NCBI RefSeq assembly: GCF_022664455.2 | Contig: NZ_JAKRKC020000001.1 | Coordinates: forward strand, 6,294,097-6,358,096 | From: Actinomadura luzonensis | Lineage (GTDB): Bacteria; Actinomycetota; Actinomycetes; Streptosporangiales; Streptosporangiaceae | Direction of reading: 5' to 3' | DNA: 64,000 bases | Part shown: piece by piece, positions 7,028 to 15,897 of the stretch | Numbering within the stretch: the first letter of the stretch is position 1 | How the letters are laid out: the number at the start of each line of letters is the position of its first letter | Notes under the pieces: model-generated | Told to the model about the DNA's origin: nothing | What the model saw: only the letters and a program-made list of their open reading frames with translations | The model's database searches: none | Program-made: the position numbers and the translations under genes

Positions 7028-9085
7028 ATGACGCGAGAGCCGTACCCGACCGCACGACGCGAAGAAATCATCGAAGACCTGCACGGAACACCCGTCCCCG
7101 ACCCCTACAGGTGGCTCGAGGATCCCGACAGCCCCGAGACCAAGGGGTGGCTGCTCGCGCAGGGTGAGCTGTTCGGCCGTCGGAGGGGGCCGCAACGGTT
7201 CAAGAGCCGCATCGCCGAGCTGCTGAGGTCCGGCTCGGTCGGCGTGCCGACCTGGCGCGGCGAGCGCTACTTCTTCAGCCGCCGCACGCCCGACCAGGAG
7301 CACGCGGTCTACTACGTCGTCGAGCCCGACGGCACCGAGCGGCCGCTCGTCGACCCGATGGCGATCGACCCGTCCGGGCTGACCACGCTCGACGCCGTGC
7401 AGCCCGACAAGGAGGGCCGCCTGCTGGCCTACCAGCTCTCGGTGGGCGGCAACGAGGAGTCCGTGCTGTACGTCATGGACGTCGCCACGGGCGAGCGCGT
7501 CGAGGGGCCGATCGACCGCTGCCGCTACTCCCCCATCGCCTGGCTGCCCGGCGGCGAGGCTTTCTACTACGTGCGCCGGCTGCCGAGCACCGAGGTGCCG
7601 GAGAACGAGAGCCAGTTCCACCGCCGCGTCTACCTGCACCGGGTCGGCACCTCCACGGAGGACGACACGATGATCTTCGGCCAGGGGCTGAAGATGACCA
7701 ACTACTACGGCGTCGGCGTCTCGCGCGACGGCCGCTGGCTGCAGATCTCGGCGCACGAGGGCACCGCGCCGCGCAACGACGTCTGGGTGGCCGACCTCAC
7801 CGCGTCCAGGCCCGACAAGCCCGACCTCAAGGTGGTCCAGGAGGGCGTGGACGCGCAGTCGGGGCTGGTCTTCGGCCGCGACGGCCGCCTCTACGTGCAC
7901 ACCGACCGCGACGCGCCGCGCGGCCGGGTGTGCGTCACCGACCCCGCCGGGCCCGGCTACGACACCTGGCGCGAGCTGATCCACGAGGACCCCGAGGCCG
8001 TGCTGAACGACTTCGCCATCCTCGACGACCTGGAGCGCCCGGTCATGCTGGTGGGCTGGACCCGCCACGCGATCAGCGAGATCAGCGTGCACGACCTGGC
8101 CACCGGCGAGCGCCTCGGCGACGTCGCCACGCCCGGCCTGGGCTCGATCGGCGGCATCGCCGAGCGCCCCGAGGGCGGCCACGAGGCGTGGTTCGGCTAC
8201 ACCGACAACACCACCCCGCCCACCATCCAGCGCTACGACGCCCGCACCGGCGAGACCACGCTGTGGGCCGCCTCGCCGGGCGCGGTGCGGGTGCCCGAGG
8301 TCCGCACCGAGCAGGTCGTCTACCGCTCCGCGGACGGCACCGACGTCCGCATGCTGATCATCTCCCCCGCCGGCGAGGCCACCGGGCCGCGGCCGACCAT
8401 CCTGTACGGCTACGGCGGCTTCGGCCTGTCCATGACGCCCGGCTACTCCGCCTCGATCCTGACCTGGGTGGAGGCCGGCGGCGTCTACGCCATCGCCAAC
8501 CTGCGCGGCGGCGGCGAGGAGGGCGAGCAGTGGCACCGCGACGGCATGCTGGCCAACAAGCAGAACGTCTTCGACGACTTCCACGCCGCCGCCGAGCACC
8601 TGATCGCGACCGGCGTGACCACGCGCGAGCAGCTCGGCATCTCCGGCGGCTCCAACGGCGGCCTGCTCGTGGGCGCGGCCCTCACCCAGCGGCCCGACCT
8701 GTACGCGGCCGTGGTGTGCTCGGCCCCGCTGCTCGACATGGTCAGGTACGAGCTGTTCGGCCTGGGCGCGACCTGGAACGTCGAGTACGGCTCGGCCGAG
8801 GACCCCGAGCAGTTCGGCTGGTTGTGGGGCTACTCGCCGTACCACCACGTCAAGGAGGGTGTGGAGTACCCGGCGACGTTGTTCACCGTCTTCCAGTCCG
8901 ACACCCGGGTGCACCCGCTGCACGCGTGGAAGATGTGCGCCGCCCTGCAGCACGCCACGGCCTCCGACCGGCCGGTGCTGCTGCGCAACGAGACCGAGGT
9001 GGGGCACGGCGCCCGCTCGATCAGCCGGTCGCTCGACCTCGCGGCCGACACGCTGACCTTCCTCGCCGCCCACACCGGGCTCTAG
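7028..9085 (+). CDS. Prolyl oligopeptidase family serine peptidase (S9A)
   Basis: The enzyme cleaves short peptides after proline, normally in the cytosol; there is no signal peptide. The 685 residues fit the family (about 690-710). The N-terminal DLHGTPVPDPYRWLEDPDSPET segment is a hallmark, a seven-bladed propeller follows to about residue 400, then the alpha/beta hydrolase domain. The catalytic triad is visible: Ser542 in GGSNGG, Asp625 in FQSDTRVHP, His660 in GHGAR. The start ATG is preceded by a weak TAGGG ribosome site. It sits 10 bases before an AraC regulator gene, so the two may be co-transcribed. Confidence 0.95.
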   Translation: MTREPYPTARREEIIEDLHGTPVPDPYRWLEDPDSPETKGWLLAQGELFGRRRGPQRFKSRIAELLRSGSVGVPTWRGERYFFSRRTPDQEHAVYYVVEPDGTERPLVDPMAIDPSGLTTLDAVQPDKEGRLLAYQLSVGGNEESVLYVMDVATGERVEGPIDRCRYSPIAWLPGGEAFYYVRRLPSTEVPENESQFHRRVYLHRVGTSTEDDTMIFGQGLKMTNYYGVGVSRDGRWLQISAHEGTAPRNDVWVADLTASRPDKPDLKVVQEGVDAQSGLVFGRDGRLYVHTDRDAPRGRVCVTDPAGPGYDTWRELIHEDPEAVLNDFAILDDLERPVMLVGWTRHAISEISVHDLATGERLGDVATPGLGSIGGIAERPEGGHEAWFGYTDNTTPPTIQRYDARTGETTLWAASPGAVRVPEVRTEQVVYRSADGTDVRMLIISPAGEATGPRPTILYGYGGFGLSMTPGYSASILTWVEAGGVYAIANLRGGGEEGEQWHRDGMLANKQNVFDDFHAAAEHLIATGVTTREQLGISGGSNGGLLVGAALTQRPDLYAAVVCSAPLLDMVRYELFGLGATWNVEYGSAEDPEQFGWLWGYSPYHHVKEGVEYPATLFTVFQSDTRVHPLHAWKMCAALQHATASDRPVLLRNETEVGHGARSISRSLDLAADTLTFLAAHTGL

Positions 9086-9095
9086 AGTCGGACGC

Positions 9096-9890
9096 GTGAG
9101 CACGCTGGGGCCGGTCATGGTCGAGGCCGCCCCCAGCCCTGCCCTGCGGCCGTACGTCACCCGCCTGACCGCCTACCGCGAGCGCCCGCCCGGGCCGCCG
9201 GTCACGCGGTCGGAGGCAGCGATCCCCGGCGCCGTGCTCATCCTGGCCTTCGGCACGCCGATGGAGGTGGCCGGGCGGCGGCTCACCGCGTTCACCGGGG
9301 GGCTGGGCGACCGCTTCACCGTCACCCGCACGCCGGGGCCGACGGAGGGCGTGCAGGTGGTGCTCACGCCGTTCGGCGCCAGGCGGCTGTACGGGCTGCC
9401 GATGCGCCACCTGACGAATCTCGTGCTGCCGGCCGCCGACCTGCTCGGGCCGTGGGCGGATGAGGTCGTGGAGCGGCTGGCGGGCACGCCGTCCTGGCGG
9501 GAGCGGCTGGCGCTGGTGGACCGGCTGCTGGTGGCGCGCGTGCACCGGGGGCCCGAGCTGGGGCCGCAGGTGCCGTGGGCGTGGGCGCGGCTGCTGGAGT
9601 CGGGCGGGCGGGTGAGCGCGCCGGAGCTGGCCGCGGCCCTCGGCTGGAGCCACCGGCATCTCGTGGCGCGCTTCCAGGACCAGGTGGGGCTGCCGCCGAA
9701 GACCGCGGCCCGGGTGATCAGGTTCGGCCGGGCGGCGCGGCTGCTGCGGGCCGGGGCCGCTCCCGCCCGGGTGGCCGCCGAGTGCGGCTTCTACGACCAG
9801 CCGCACATGAACCGCGAGTTCCGGGTGCTCGGCGACACCACGCCCGGTCAGATTCTTCCAAGACCCCGGGGCGCCCGCGCGGCATCCTGA
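9096..9890 (+). CDS. AraC/XylS-family transcriptional regulator
   Basis: The product is 264 residues starting at GTG 9096, ten bases after the peptidase stop. The N-terminal 150 residues are a sensing domain of the type found in actinobacterial AraC proteins that pair with VOC genes. The C-terminal 100 residues carry two helix-turn-helix units: VSAPELAAALGWSHRHLVARF and the second ending ARVAAECGFYDQPHMNREFR, followed by the G-x-x-P-x-x family signature. It overlaps nothing but is 5 bases before the VOC gene, its likely target and partner. Confidence 0.9.
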   Translation: MSTLGPVMVEAAPSPALRPYVTRLTAYRERPPGPPVTRSEAAIPGAVLILAFGTPMEVAGRRLTAFTGGLGDRFTVTRTPGPTEGVQVVLTPFGARRLYGLPMRHLTNLVLPAADLLGPWADEVVERLAGTPSWRERLALVDRLLVARVHRGPELGPQVPWAWARLLESGGRVSAPELAAALGWSHRHLVARFQDQVGLPPKTAARVIRFGRAARLLRAGAAPARVAAECGFYDQPHMNREFRVLGDTTPGQILPRPRGARAAS

Positions 9891-9895
9891 GCCGC

Positions 9896-10246
9896 ATGCA
9901 GCGAACCGTTTACGCGCTCGCCCGCTACCACGACTGCGGGGCGGCGCTCGACTTCCTGACCGCCGCGTTCGGCTTCCGGGCGCACGAGGTGTCCAAGAAC
10001 GACGAGGGCGCGGTCCACCACGCCGAACTGCTCGTGGGCGGCGACCTCATCATGATCGGCCAGGGCCCGCCCGGCGGGCCGGGGATCTACGTGGCGGTGG
10101 ACGACGTGGACGCGCATCATGACCGCGCGGTGGCGGCGGGGGCCGTGGTCACGATGGCGCTGGTGGACCAGCCGTACGGGTCGCGCGAGTACGGCTGCCG
10201 CGACCCCGGGGGCAACCTGTGGTGGTTCGGCACCTACCGGCCCTGA
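9896..10246 (+). CDS. VOC-family (glyoxalase/bleomycin-resistance fold) protein
   Basis: The 116 residues start MQRTVYALARYHD at ATG 9896 just after the AraC gene. The two beta-alpha-beta-beta-beta repeats are clear: ALARYHDCGAALDFLTAAFGF, HHAELLVGGDLIMIG, then GIYVAVDDVDAHHDRAVAAGA and the closing YGSREYGCRDPGGNLWWFGTY, the canonical D-P-x-G-N-x-W end. The AraC-VOC pairing is frequent in actinobacteria and suggests ligand-induced detoxification or sequestration; the ligand is not known. Confidence 0.9.
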   Translation: MQRTVYALARYHDCGAALDFLTAAFGFRAHEVSKNDEGAVHHAELLVGGDLIMIGQGPPGGPGIYVAVDDVDAHHDRAVAAGAVVTMALVDQPYGSREYGCRDPGGNLWWFGTYRP

Positions 10247-10253
10247 GCCGGGT

Positions 10254-11108
10254 TCACCGGGGGAAGACCACCGTCTTGTGGCCGTCGAGCAGCACCCGCT
10301 GCTCGGCGTGCCACTTGACCGCGCGGGCCAGCGTCACGCACTCGACGTCGCGCCCGATAGCCGCGAGGTCCTCCGGCGAGTGGCTGTGGTTGACCCGCGC
10401 CACCTCCTGCTCGATGATCGGCCCCTCGTCGAGGTTGGAGGTCACGTAGTGGGCCGTGGCGCCGATGAGCTTGACGCCGCGGTCGTGGGCCTGGTGGTAG
10501 GGCTTGGCGCCCTTGAACGACGGCAGGAACGAGTGGTGGATGTTGATCGCCCGCCCGGCCAGCTTCTCGCACAGGTCGGGCGAGAGCACCTGCATGTAGC
10601 GGGCCAGCACCACCAGGTCGACCTGGTAGTGCTCGACCAGCGTCAGCACCTCGGCCTCCTGCTTGGGCTTGGTCTCGGGGGTGATCGGCAGGTGGTGGTA
10701 GTCGATGCCGTACGACTGGGTGAGCGGGCGCAGGTCGGGGTGGTTGGAGGCGACGGCCACCACGTCGATGTCGAGCGTCTTGGCCTTGACCCGGTAGAGC
10801 AGGTCGTTGAGGCAGTGGTCGAACTTGCTGACCATGATCAGCACGCGCGGCTTGCGCGCCACGTCGCGGACCGTGAACTCCATGGCGAAGTCGGGGGCGA
10901 GCGCCGCGAAGGCGGAGCGCAGCTCGTCCTCGCCGAGCGGCCCGGCGAACTGCACGCGCATGAAGAAGCGCTGCGCGGCCCGGTCGCCGAACTGCTGGCT
11001 CTCGATGATGTTGCAGCCGTGACCCGCCAGCAGGCCGGAGACGGCGGCCACCACCCCTGGGCGGTCGGGGCAGGAGAGCGTCAGGATGTATTCGGCTGAG
11101 CTGGTCAT
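10254..11108 (-). CDS. purU: Formyltetrahydrofolate deformylase
   Basis: PurU hydrolyses 10-formyl-tetrahydrofolate to formate and tetrahydrofolate, balancing one-carbon units for purine synthesis. The 284 residues have an N-terminal ACT domain (TLSCPDRPGVVAAVSGLL, residues 9-85) and a C-terminal formyl-hydrolase domain. Catalytic features are visible: NIHHSFLPSFKGAKPYHQA (Asn and His) and ATAHYVTSNLDEGPII (His, Asp). It ends 7 bases from the convergent VOC gene. The 288 bases upstream of its start hold no gene or riboswitch that I can recognise. Confidence 0.95.
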   Translation of the reverse strand: MTSSAEYILTLSCPDRPGVVAAVSGLLAGHGCNIIESQQFGDRAAQRFFMRVQFAGPLGEDELRSAFAALAPDFAMEFTVRDVARKPRVLIMVSKFDHCLNDLLYRVKAKTLDIDVVAVASNHPDLRPLTQSYGIDYHHLPITPETKPKQEAEVLTLVEHYQVDLVVLARYMQVLSPDLCEKLAGRAINIHHSFLPSFKGAKPYHQAHDRGVKLIGATAHYVTSNLDEGPIIEQEVARVNHSHSPEDLAAIGRDVECVTLARAVKWHAEQRVLLDGHKTVVFPR

Positions 11109-11396
11109 GCGGTCACTCTCGCGGGCGTCGGGTCGTGGGTGCGGGTCGGGTGTCGGTCCGGGGCGTCTGGTGCCGGTACGGCTGGTGCTGGTCTGGGCAG
11201 GTTACCGGGCCGCGGGGGGGCTCACCGCCATCCCGCCCGCCACTCCTCCGTTGCGGCGGCCGGACCTGCAGCGTACCGGGCCGTCCCGTGGTGCTGAAGG
11301 GAGCACTGGGAGGCCGAATCCAGGGTATGTATCGGGCATTACGGACAATCGCTGGAACTCGGACATGGCCCGTCCTGCCCCGCAGGGCGGGCGGGG

Positions 11397-12353
11397 GTGG
11401 AGCGCGTGCCTTTGGACGCCGTCGTACTGGTCGTGGTCGCGGGCCTGTTCGCCGTGGTGTCCGGGGTCAACGACGGCGGCGCGGTCCTCGCCACCGGGCT
11501 CAAGCTGCCCACCGTGCGGCCGGCGTCCGGCGTCCTCCTCCTGACGGGCATGGTGGCGGCGGTGCCGCTGCTGTCGCACCAGGTGGCGCTGACGTTCGTG
11601 GACCGGCTGGCGCAGGCCGACCGGCCCGGCGGCCGGATCGCGGCGGCGGCGGCCGTGCTCGCGGCGCTCGGCGTGGTGGCCGCGCTCAGCGCCAAAGGCC
11701 GCCCGACCAGCCTCACCCTCGCCGTCGTGGGCGGGCTCACGGGGGCCGGTCTCGGCTGGGGGCTGCCGGTCTCGGCGGGGACGGTCGCGCAGGTGCTGGC
11801 GTTCGGCGTGGCGGCGCCGGTCGTGGGCGGGCTGCTGGCGTGGGCGCTCATCCGGGTGCTGGTGCTGGTCACCACGGCCCGGGGGCTCGGGCAGTGGCAC
11901 CGGGCCGGGTTCCTGCTGCAGACGGTCGCGTACGCGGCCAACGACGCCCAGAAGATGCTCGCGCTGTTCATGATCGCGATCGGCTTCCGTGACGCGCCGG
12001 CCGCGTACACGTCGCTGGTCGCCGCGCTGTTCGCCCTCGGCGCCCTGTACGGGCTGCCCAAGGCCGGCCGGACGCTGGGCCGCGAGCTGATCGCCTCCCG
12101 TCCCGCGCACGGCGTCGCGGCCGAGCTGGCCTCGGGCGTGGCGGTGATCGGCTGCGCGGCGGCCGGGATGCCGGTGAGCATGACGCAGGCCGTGGCGGGC
12201 GGCCTGATCGGCGCGGGCGTCGCGCAGGGCAGCGGCCGGGTCCGCTGGCACGCGGCCGTGAAGATCGTGTCGGCCTGGACGCTGACGCTGCCGGCGAGCG
12301 CGCTGGCGGGCTGGCTCCTGGCCCTGGCGGTGAAGGGACTGATGGCGTGGTGA
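11397..12353 (+). CDS. Inorganic phosphate transporter, PiT family
   Basis: This low-affinity metal-phosphate symporter has 318 residues and about nine to ten membrane helices, on the short side for the family. Both PiT signature repeats are present: VSGVNDGGAVLATG near residue 20 and YAANDAQKMLALF near residue 185. The start could be GTG 11397 or GTG 11406; I kept the first because it follows a G-rich stretch. The DUF47 gene begins 31 bases downstream and makes the usual pit accessory pair. Confidence 0.9.
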   Translation: MERVPLDAVVLVVVAGLFAVVSGVNDGGAVLATGLKLPTVRPASGVLLLTGMVAAVPLLSHQVALTFVDRLAQADRPGGRIAAAAAVLAALGVVAALSAKGRPTSLTLAVVGGLTGAGLGWGLPVSAGTVAQVLAFGVAAPVVGGLLAWALIRVLVLVTTARGLGQWHRAGFLLQTVAYAANDAQKMLALFMIAIGFRDAPAAYTSLVAALFALGALYGLPKAGRTLGRELIASRPAHGVAAELASGVAVIGCAAAGMPVSMTQAVAGGLIGAGVAQGSGRVRWHAAVKIVSAWTLTLPASALAGWLLALAVKGLMAW

Positions 12354-12384
12354 GCGGACACCGGCCGCCGCGGGCGGGTGGACC

Positions 12385-13020
12385 ATGAAACGGCTGCGGC
12401 GGCTCAGGGACCTCATGACCGGCCGCATGGACACCGGCGTCACCGAGGCCCTGCTCGGCCAGCTGCAGGCCACCAAGGAAGGGGCCTGGCTGGCCATGGC
12501 CATGATCGGGGGCGAGGTCGGGCGCACCGGGGCGCACGAGCAGATGCGCGCCATCGAGCACCTCGGCGACGAGGAGCGCGCCCGCCTCATCGACGAGCTC
12601 AAGTCCGCCCTCGTCACGCCCATCGACCGGGAGGACCTGTTCCGGCTGTCCCGCTCGATCGACGACGTGCTGGACTCGCTGCGGGACTTCGTCCGCGAGT
12701 CCCACCTGTACCGGGTGCCGGACCAGATCCGCTTCACTCCCCTGCTCGACCAGGTCATCGTCGGCGTGGACGCGCTGGAGCAGGCGGTGCGCGACCTGGC
12801 CGCGAGCCCGTCGGCGGTCGCGGTGGACGCGCTGGAGGCGAAGAAGGCGGGCGGGGCGATCCGGCGGATGTACCAGTACGAGATCTCGCGGATCTTCTCC
12901 GGCGGCGAGCTGACGCCCGAGGCCATGAAGGAGCGGGAGCTGGTGCGGCGGCTGGAGATCGTCGGGGTGGCGATCGGGGAGGCGGCCGACGCCATCGCGG
13001 ACGGCGCGATGAAACGCTGA
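12385..13020 (+). CDS. DUF47/PhoU-like regulator of the phosphate transporter
   Basis: The 211-residue all-helical protein of the DUF47 family is distantly related to PhoU. It begins MKRLRRLRDLMTG and contains repeated acidic helices (DELKSALVTPIDREDLFRLSRSIDDVLD) with the T-P-I-D-R-E-D metal-site motif typical of the group. DUF47 genes are habitually next to pit genes and are thought to modulate uptake; that is the inference here. Confidence 0.9.
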   Translation: MKRLRRLRDLMTGRMDTGVTEALLGQLQATKEGAWLAMAMIGGEVGRTGAHEQMRAIEHLGDEERARLIDELKSALVTPIDREDLFRLSRSIDDVLDSLRDFVRESHLYRVPDQIRFTPLLDQVIVGVDALEQAVRDLAASPSAVAVDALEAKKAGGAIRRMYQYEISRIFSGGELTPEAMKERELVRRLEIVGVAIGEAADAIADGAMKR

Positions 13021-13028
13021 ACCCCGGC

Positions 13029-13082
13029 CCGGTGCTCTGAGCGGGCCGGCCGGTGCTCTGGAGGCGTTCGGCCGGTGCTCTG
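13029..13082 (+). repeat. Three direct repeats of CCGGTGCTCTG at 21-22 bp spacing
   Basis: Identical 11-mers begin at 13029, 13050 and 13072, about two helical turns apart, just after the DUF47 stop and 22 bases before the next start. They could be a multimeric operator on one helix face or a small tandem expansion. Confidence 0.6.
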
Positions 13083-13103
13083 GCCAGGTGGGAGCATGGG
13101 GGC

Positions 13104-13556
13104 ATGACGGGGCGAATGGGGCGGGCAGCCGCGGTGTGCGCCGCGCTCGGGGTGTTGTGGTGGGCCACCGTCCGCGTCGTCTGGCTCGGGGTGGGGTGCG
13201 AGGACTGGGGGTGCCTCGCGCCCTCCGTCGGGCTGCTGGTGGTGATCAGTCTGGTGCTGCTCGCCGGGTCCGTACGGGTGCTGGACCGGGTGGACGTACG
13301 GCCTGGGCGGCGGGTCGCGGCGGCGGCGGCCGGGACGCTGGTGGTGTTCCGGCTGGCCGGGGAGGCGCTGCCGTCGTGGACGTCGCAGTGGGCCGACCTG
13401 GCGGCGGCCGGGGCGGCGTTCGCGGCGGCGGGGGCGGTGGCCGCGTTCGTGACGGAGACGAAGGTGGCGCGCGGCTGGCGGCTCGCGACGGGCCTGGCAC
13501 TGGTCGCGCTCCTACCGATCGCCCTGGCCATGGCCCTCGCCCGCGCAGGCCTCTGA
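13104..13556 (+). CDS. Small membrane protein, four predicted helices
   Basis: The product is about 150 residues from ATG 13104, preferred because GGTGGGAG lies 8 bases upstream; a longer frame starts at 13053 inside the repeat array. Hydrophobic stretches are near residues 8-25, 38-60, 75-90 and 100-150, separated by short charged loops (RVLDRVDVRPGRR, TETKVARGWR). I recognise no family. It is probably an integral membrane protein of unknown role. Confidence 0.6.
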   Translation: MTGRMGRAAAVCAALGVLWWATVRVVWLGVGCEDWGCLAPSVGLLVVISLVLLAGSVRVLDRVDVRPGRRVAAAAAGTLVVFRLAGEALPSWTSQWADLAAAGAAFAAAGAVAAFVTETKVARGWRLATGLALVALLPIALAMALARAGL

Positions 13557-13623
13557 CCCGCCCCACGCCCCGCCCCCTGCCGCGCTCTGCCCCTCGTGTG
13601 GGCCGCCCCCGCTCGTGCCGCCC

Positions 13624-13666
13624 TTGACAGGAGGGCGGGCGCGCGAGACCGTTCCGTATACGGAAC
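13624..13666 (+). promoter_or_regulatory. Promoter region with 16-bp perfect palindrome before the aminotransferase
   Basis: TTGACA at 13624-13629 is a consensus -35. GTTCCGTATACGGAAC at 13651-13666 is a perfect 16-bp palindrome lying where the -10 and start point would fall, 29-44 bp before the ATG. This is the layout of a repressor operator, probably for a TetR- or GntR-type protein not encoded next to it. Confidence 0.6.
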
Positions 13667-13694
13667 AGCAACCCTCACACGGAAGGCGCGCCCC

Positions 13695-14849
13695 ATGGTG
13701 CGACCCAACTCCCGCTTCACCCACGTCCAGCCGTTCGACATCGACAAGGTGGCCGCCGCGGCCGGCGCCGACCCGGACGTGCTGCGCATGGAGAACCTCG
13801 ACACCGACGTCCCGCCTCCGCCGGCCGCCGTCGCCGCCACCACGGAGTCGCTGCGGGCGGGCACCGGCAACAGCTGGCTGCCGTTCACCGGCCTGCCGGT
13901 GTTGTGCGAGGCCGTCGCGGCCGACCTGAGGAGCCGCACCGGCCTCGACTTCGACCCGCTGCGCCAGGTGGCGGTGACCTCGGGAGGCACCTCGGCGGTC
14001 CTGCCGACGCTGCTGGCGACCACCGAGCCCGGCGACCCGGTGGTGCTCACCGACCCCACGTACGCGGGCCTGCTCCAGCGCGTGCGCCTGTCCGGGGCCC
14101 GTCCGCACCTGGTGCCGCTACGGGTGGAGGGCGGCCGCTGGCGGCTCGACCGCGACGCGCTCGCCGCCGTGCCCGCGGCGGCGGCCCTGCTGCTGATGAG
14201 CCCGTCCATGCCGTCGGGCGTCGTGCTCGACCGCGACGACTGGGCGGCGGTCGCCCGGCTGTGCGAGCGCACCGGCGCGTACCTGATCTACGACGCCGCC
14301 ATGGAGCGCCTGGTCTTCGACGGCCGCCCGCGCGTCAACCCCTGCCAGGTGGACGGCCTCGCCGAGCGCACGATCATCATCGGCTCGGTGTCCAAGGAGT
14401 ACCGCATGATCGGCTGGCGGATCGGCTGGGTGGCGGGCCCGCCGGACGTCATGGCGCGGATCATGGTGGCGACCGTCTACAACACCACGGTCGCCGGCGG
14501 CTTCCAGCAGCACGGGGCCGCCGCGGCGCTCACCGACCCGGCGGGCGGCGGCGTGGCGGAGGCGGCGGCCGAGTACCAGGCCCGCCACGACACGGTGATC
14601 GCCCAGCTCGACGGGTTTCCGGTGGTGCGGGCGGACGGCGGCTGGTCCTGCCTGGTGGACGCCGAGGCCCTGGGGCTGGGCGCGGGCGAGCTGTCGGCCC
14701 GGCTGCTCGACCGGGGGCGGATCGCCGCCACCCCGATGACGGCCTGGGGGGCGACGGTCGCACCCCGGTACGTGCGGCTGGTCTTCAGCAACGAGCCGGT
14801 CGAGCGCCTGTCCGAGCTGCGCGCCCGCTTCACCGCCGCCCTCCCCTGA
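13695..14849 (+). CDS. PLP-dependent aminotransferase, class I/II
   Basis: The 384 residues start at ATG 13695 with GGAAGG 8 bases upstream. Fold-type I features: TSGGTSAV (PLP phosphate loop), a D-P-T-Y-A segment in place of the common N-P-x-N-P-T-G, YDAAMERLVFD (the PLP pyridine Asp), and the Schiff-base lysine in GSVSKEYRMIGWRIGW. The C-terminal arginine for the substrate carboxylate is in PRYVRLVFSNE. The substrate cannot be read from the sequence. The gene stands alone behind a palindromic operator. Confidence 0.9.
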   Translation: MVRPNSRFTHVQPFDIDKVAAAAGADPDVLRMENLDTDVPPPPAAVAATTESLRAGTGNSWLPFTGLPVLCEAVAADLRSRTGLDFDPLRQVAVTSGGTSAVLPTLLATTEPGDPVVLTDPTYAGLLQRVRLSGARPHLVPLRVEGGRWRLDRDALAAVPAAAALLLMSPSMPSGVVLDRDDWAAVARLCERTGAYLIYDAAMERLVFDGRPRVNPCQVDGLAERTIIIGSVSKEYRMIGWRIGWVAGPPDVMARIMVATVYNTTVAGGFQQHGAAAALTDPAGGGVAEAAAEYQARHDTVIAQLDGFPVVRADGGWSCLVDAEALGLGAGELSARLLDRGRIAATPMTAWGATVAPRYVRLVFSNEPVERLSELRARFTAALP

Positions 14850-14894
14850 CGTTCGCCCTCGCGGGAGCGCGTTCCGTTCCGGCCGGGCGGGTGG

Positions 14895-15817
14895 TCAGGG
14901 GCGGAGCAGGGTCTTGCCGACGACCGTGCGGGCCTCGATGGCCGCGTGCGCCGCCGCCGCCGACTCCAGGGGGACGACCGAGCCGATCACCGGCCGCAGG
15001 CGACCGGCCGCGGCCTCCGCCAGCGCCGCCCGGGCCAGCTCGCGCAGGTCGGCCGCCGGCCAGGCGACCGCCTTGACGCGCGGGTCGGGGACCGTCATCG
15101 GGCCGCCCGCCATGCCGTACACGCTGATCCGCCCGCCGTCCTTGAGCAGCCCCTGGGCAGCCGCCCCGATGTCGCCGCCCACGCCGTCGAAGACCACGTC
15201 GAGGCCGCCGGTCGCGGCGCGCACCTCGCCGGTCCAGCCCGGCCGCGTGTAGTCGACGGTCAGCTCCGCGCCCAGGGCGGCGGCCATCTCACGCTTGGCG
15301 GCGCCGCCGGCCGCGCCCACGACGCGCCCGGCGGCGCGGGCGAGCTGCACCAGCAGGCTGCCCACGCCGCCCCCGGCCGCCTCGACCAGCACCCACTCTC
15401 CCGGCGCGGGCGCGGCGCGCGCGTCAGGCCGAGCGCGGTGCGCCCGTCGGCCAGCAACGCCACCGCGTGCTCGGCCGGCACGCCCGCGGGCACCGGGATG
15501 ACGTCCGCGGCGTCCGCCACGGCCAGCTCCGCGTAGCCGCCCTGGCCGCCGAGCGTCGTGACGACCCGGGCACCCGCGAGCGCGGGGTCGGCGCCCTCGC
15601 CCACCGCCACCACGGTGCCCGCGACCCCGTTGCCGAGGACGGCGGGCAGCTCGGCCCGGCGCGGGCCCCGGTCGGCGCGCACCTGCGTCTCCACGAAGGT
15701 CACGCCCGCCACCGCGACCTCCACCAGCACCTGCCCCGGCCCGGTGACCGGGTCCGGCACCTCCTCCACGGCCAGTTCCTCCGGCCCGCCGTACCGCCGC
15801 AACACCACCGCGCGCAT
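14895..15817 (-). pseudogene. Quinone oxidoreductase-like MDR protein, frameshifted
   Basis: The first part (ATG 15817 to about 15425) reads as a medium-chain dehydrogenase/quinone reductase N-terminus (MRAVVLRRYGGPEELAVEEV, then ELPAVLGNGVAGTVVAVGEGAD). The nucleotide-binding half continues in another frame from about 15420 to the stop at 14895 (GEWVLVEAAGGGVGSLLVQLA, DVVFDGVGG). The break falls in the run GCGCGCGCG at 15415-15423. Losing one CG pair, or adding one base, restores LTRA-APAPGEW and a normal protein of about 307 residues. It may be a true mutation, slippage between states, or a sequencing error. No zinc-binding cysteines are present, as in the QOR subfamily. It is divergent from a TetR gene that probably controls it. 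Confidence 0.8.
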
Positions 15818-15832
15818 GTCGTCCCCCTTTAT

Positions 15833-15849
15833 CGGAGCAATACGCTCCG
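15833..15849. promoter_or_regulatory. TetR-type operator, copy 1
   Basis: CGGAGCAATACGCTCCG has 6-bp arms CGGAGC/GCTCCG around a 5-base centre. It lies 15 bases upstream of the oxidoreductase start in the divergent promoter region shared with the TetR gene. Confidence 0.8.
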
Positions 15850-15859
15850 GAATCTATAC

Positions 15860-15876
15860 CGGAGCGAAACGCTCCG
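15860..15876. promoter_or_regulatory. TetR-type operator, copy 2
   Basis: CGGAGCGAAACGCTCCG has the same arms and centre length as the copy at 15833-15849, with centres 27 bp apart, and lies 21 bases before the TetR start. Two identical half-site pairs between divergent genes strongly suggest autoregulation and repression of the oxidoreductase gene. Confidence 0.8.
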
Positions 15877-15897
15877 CAATCCGGCTATCGTGGGCGC

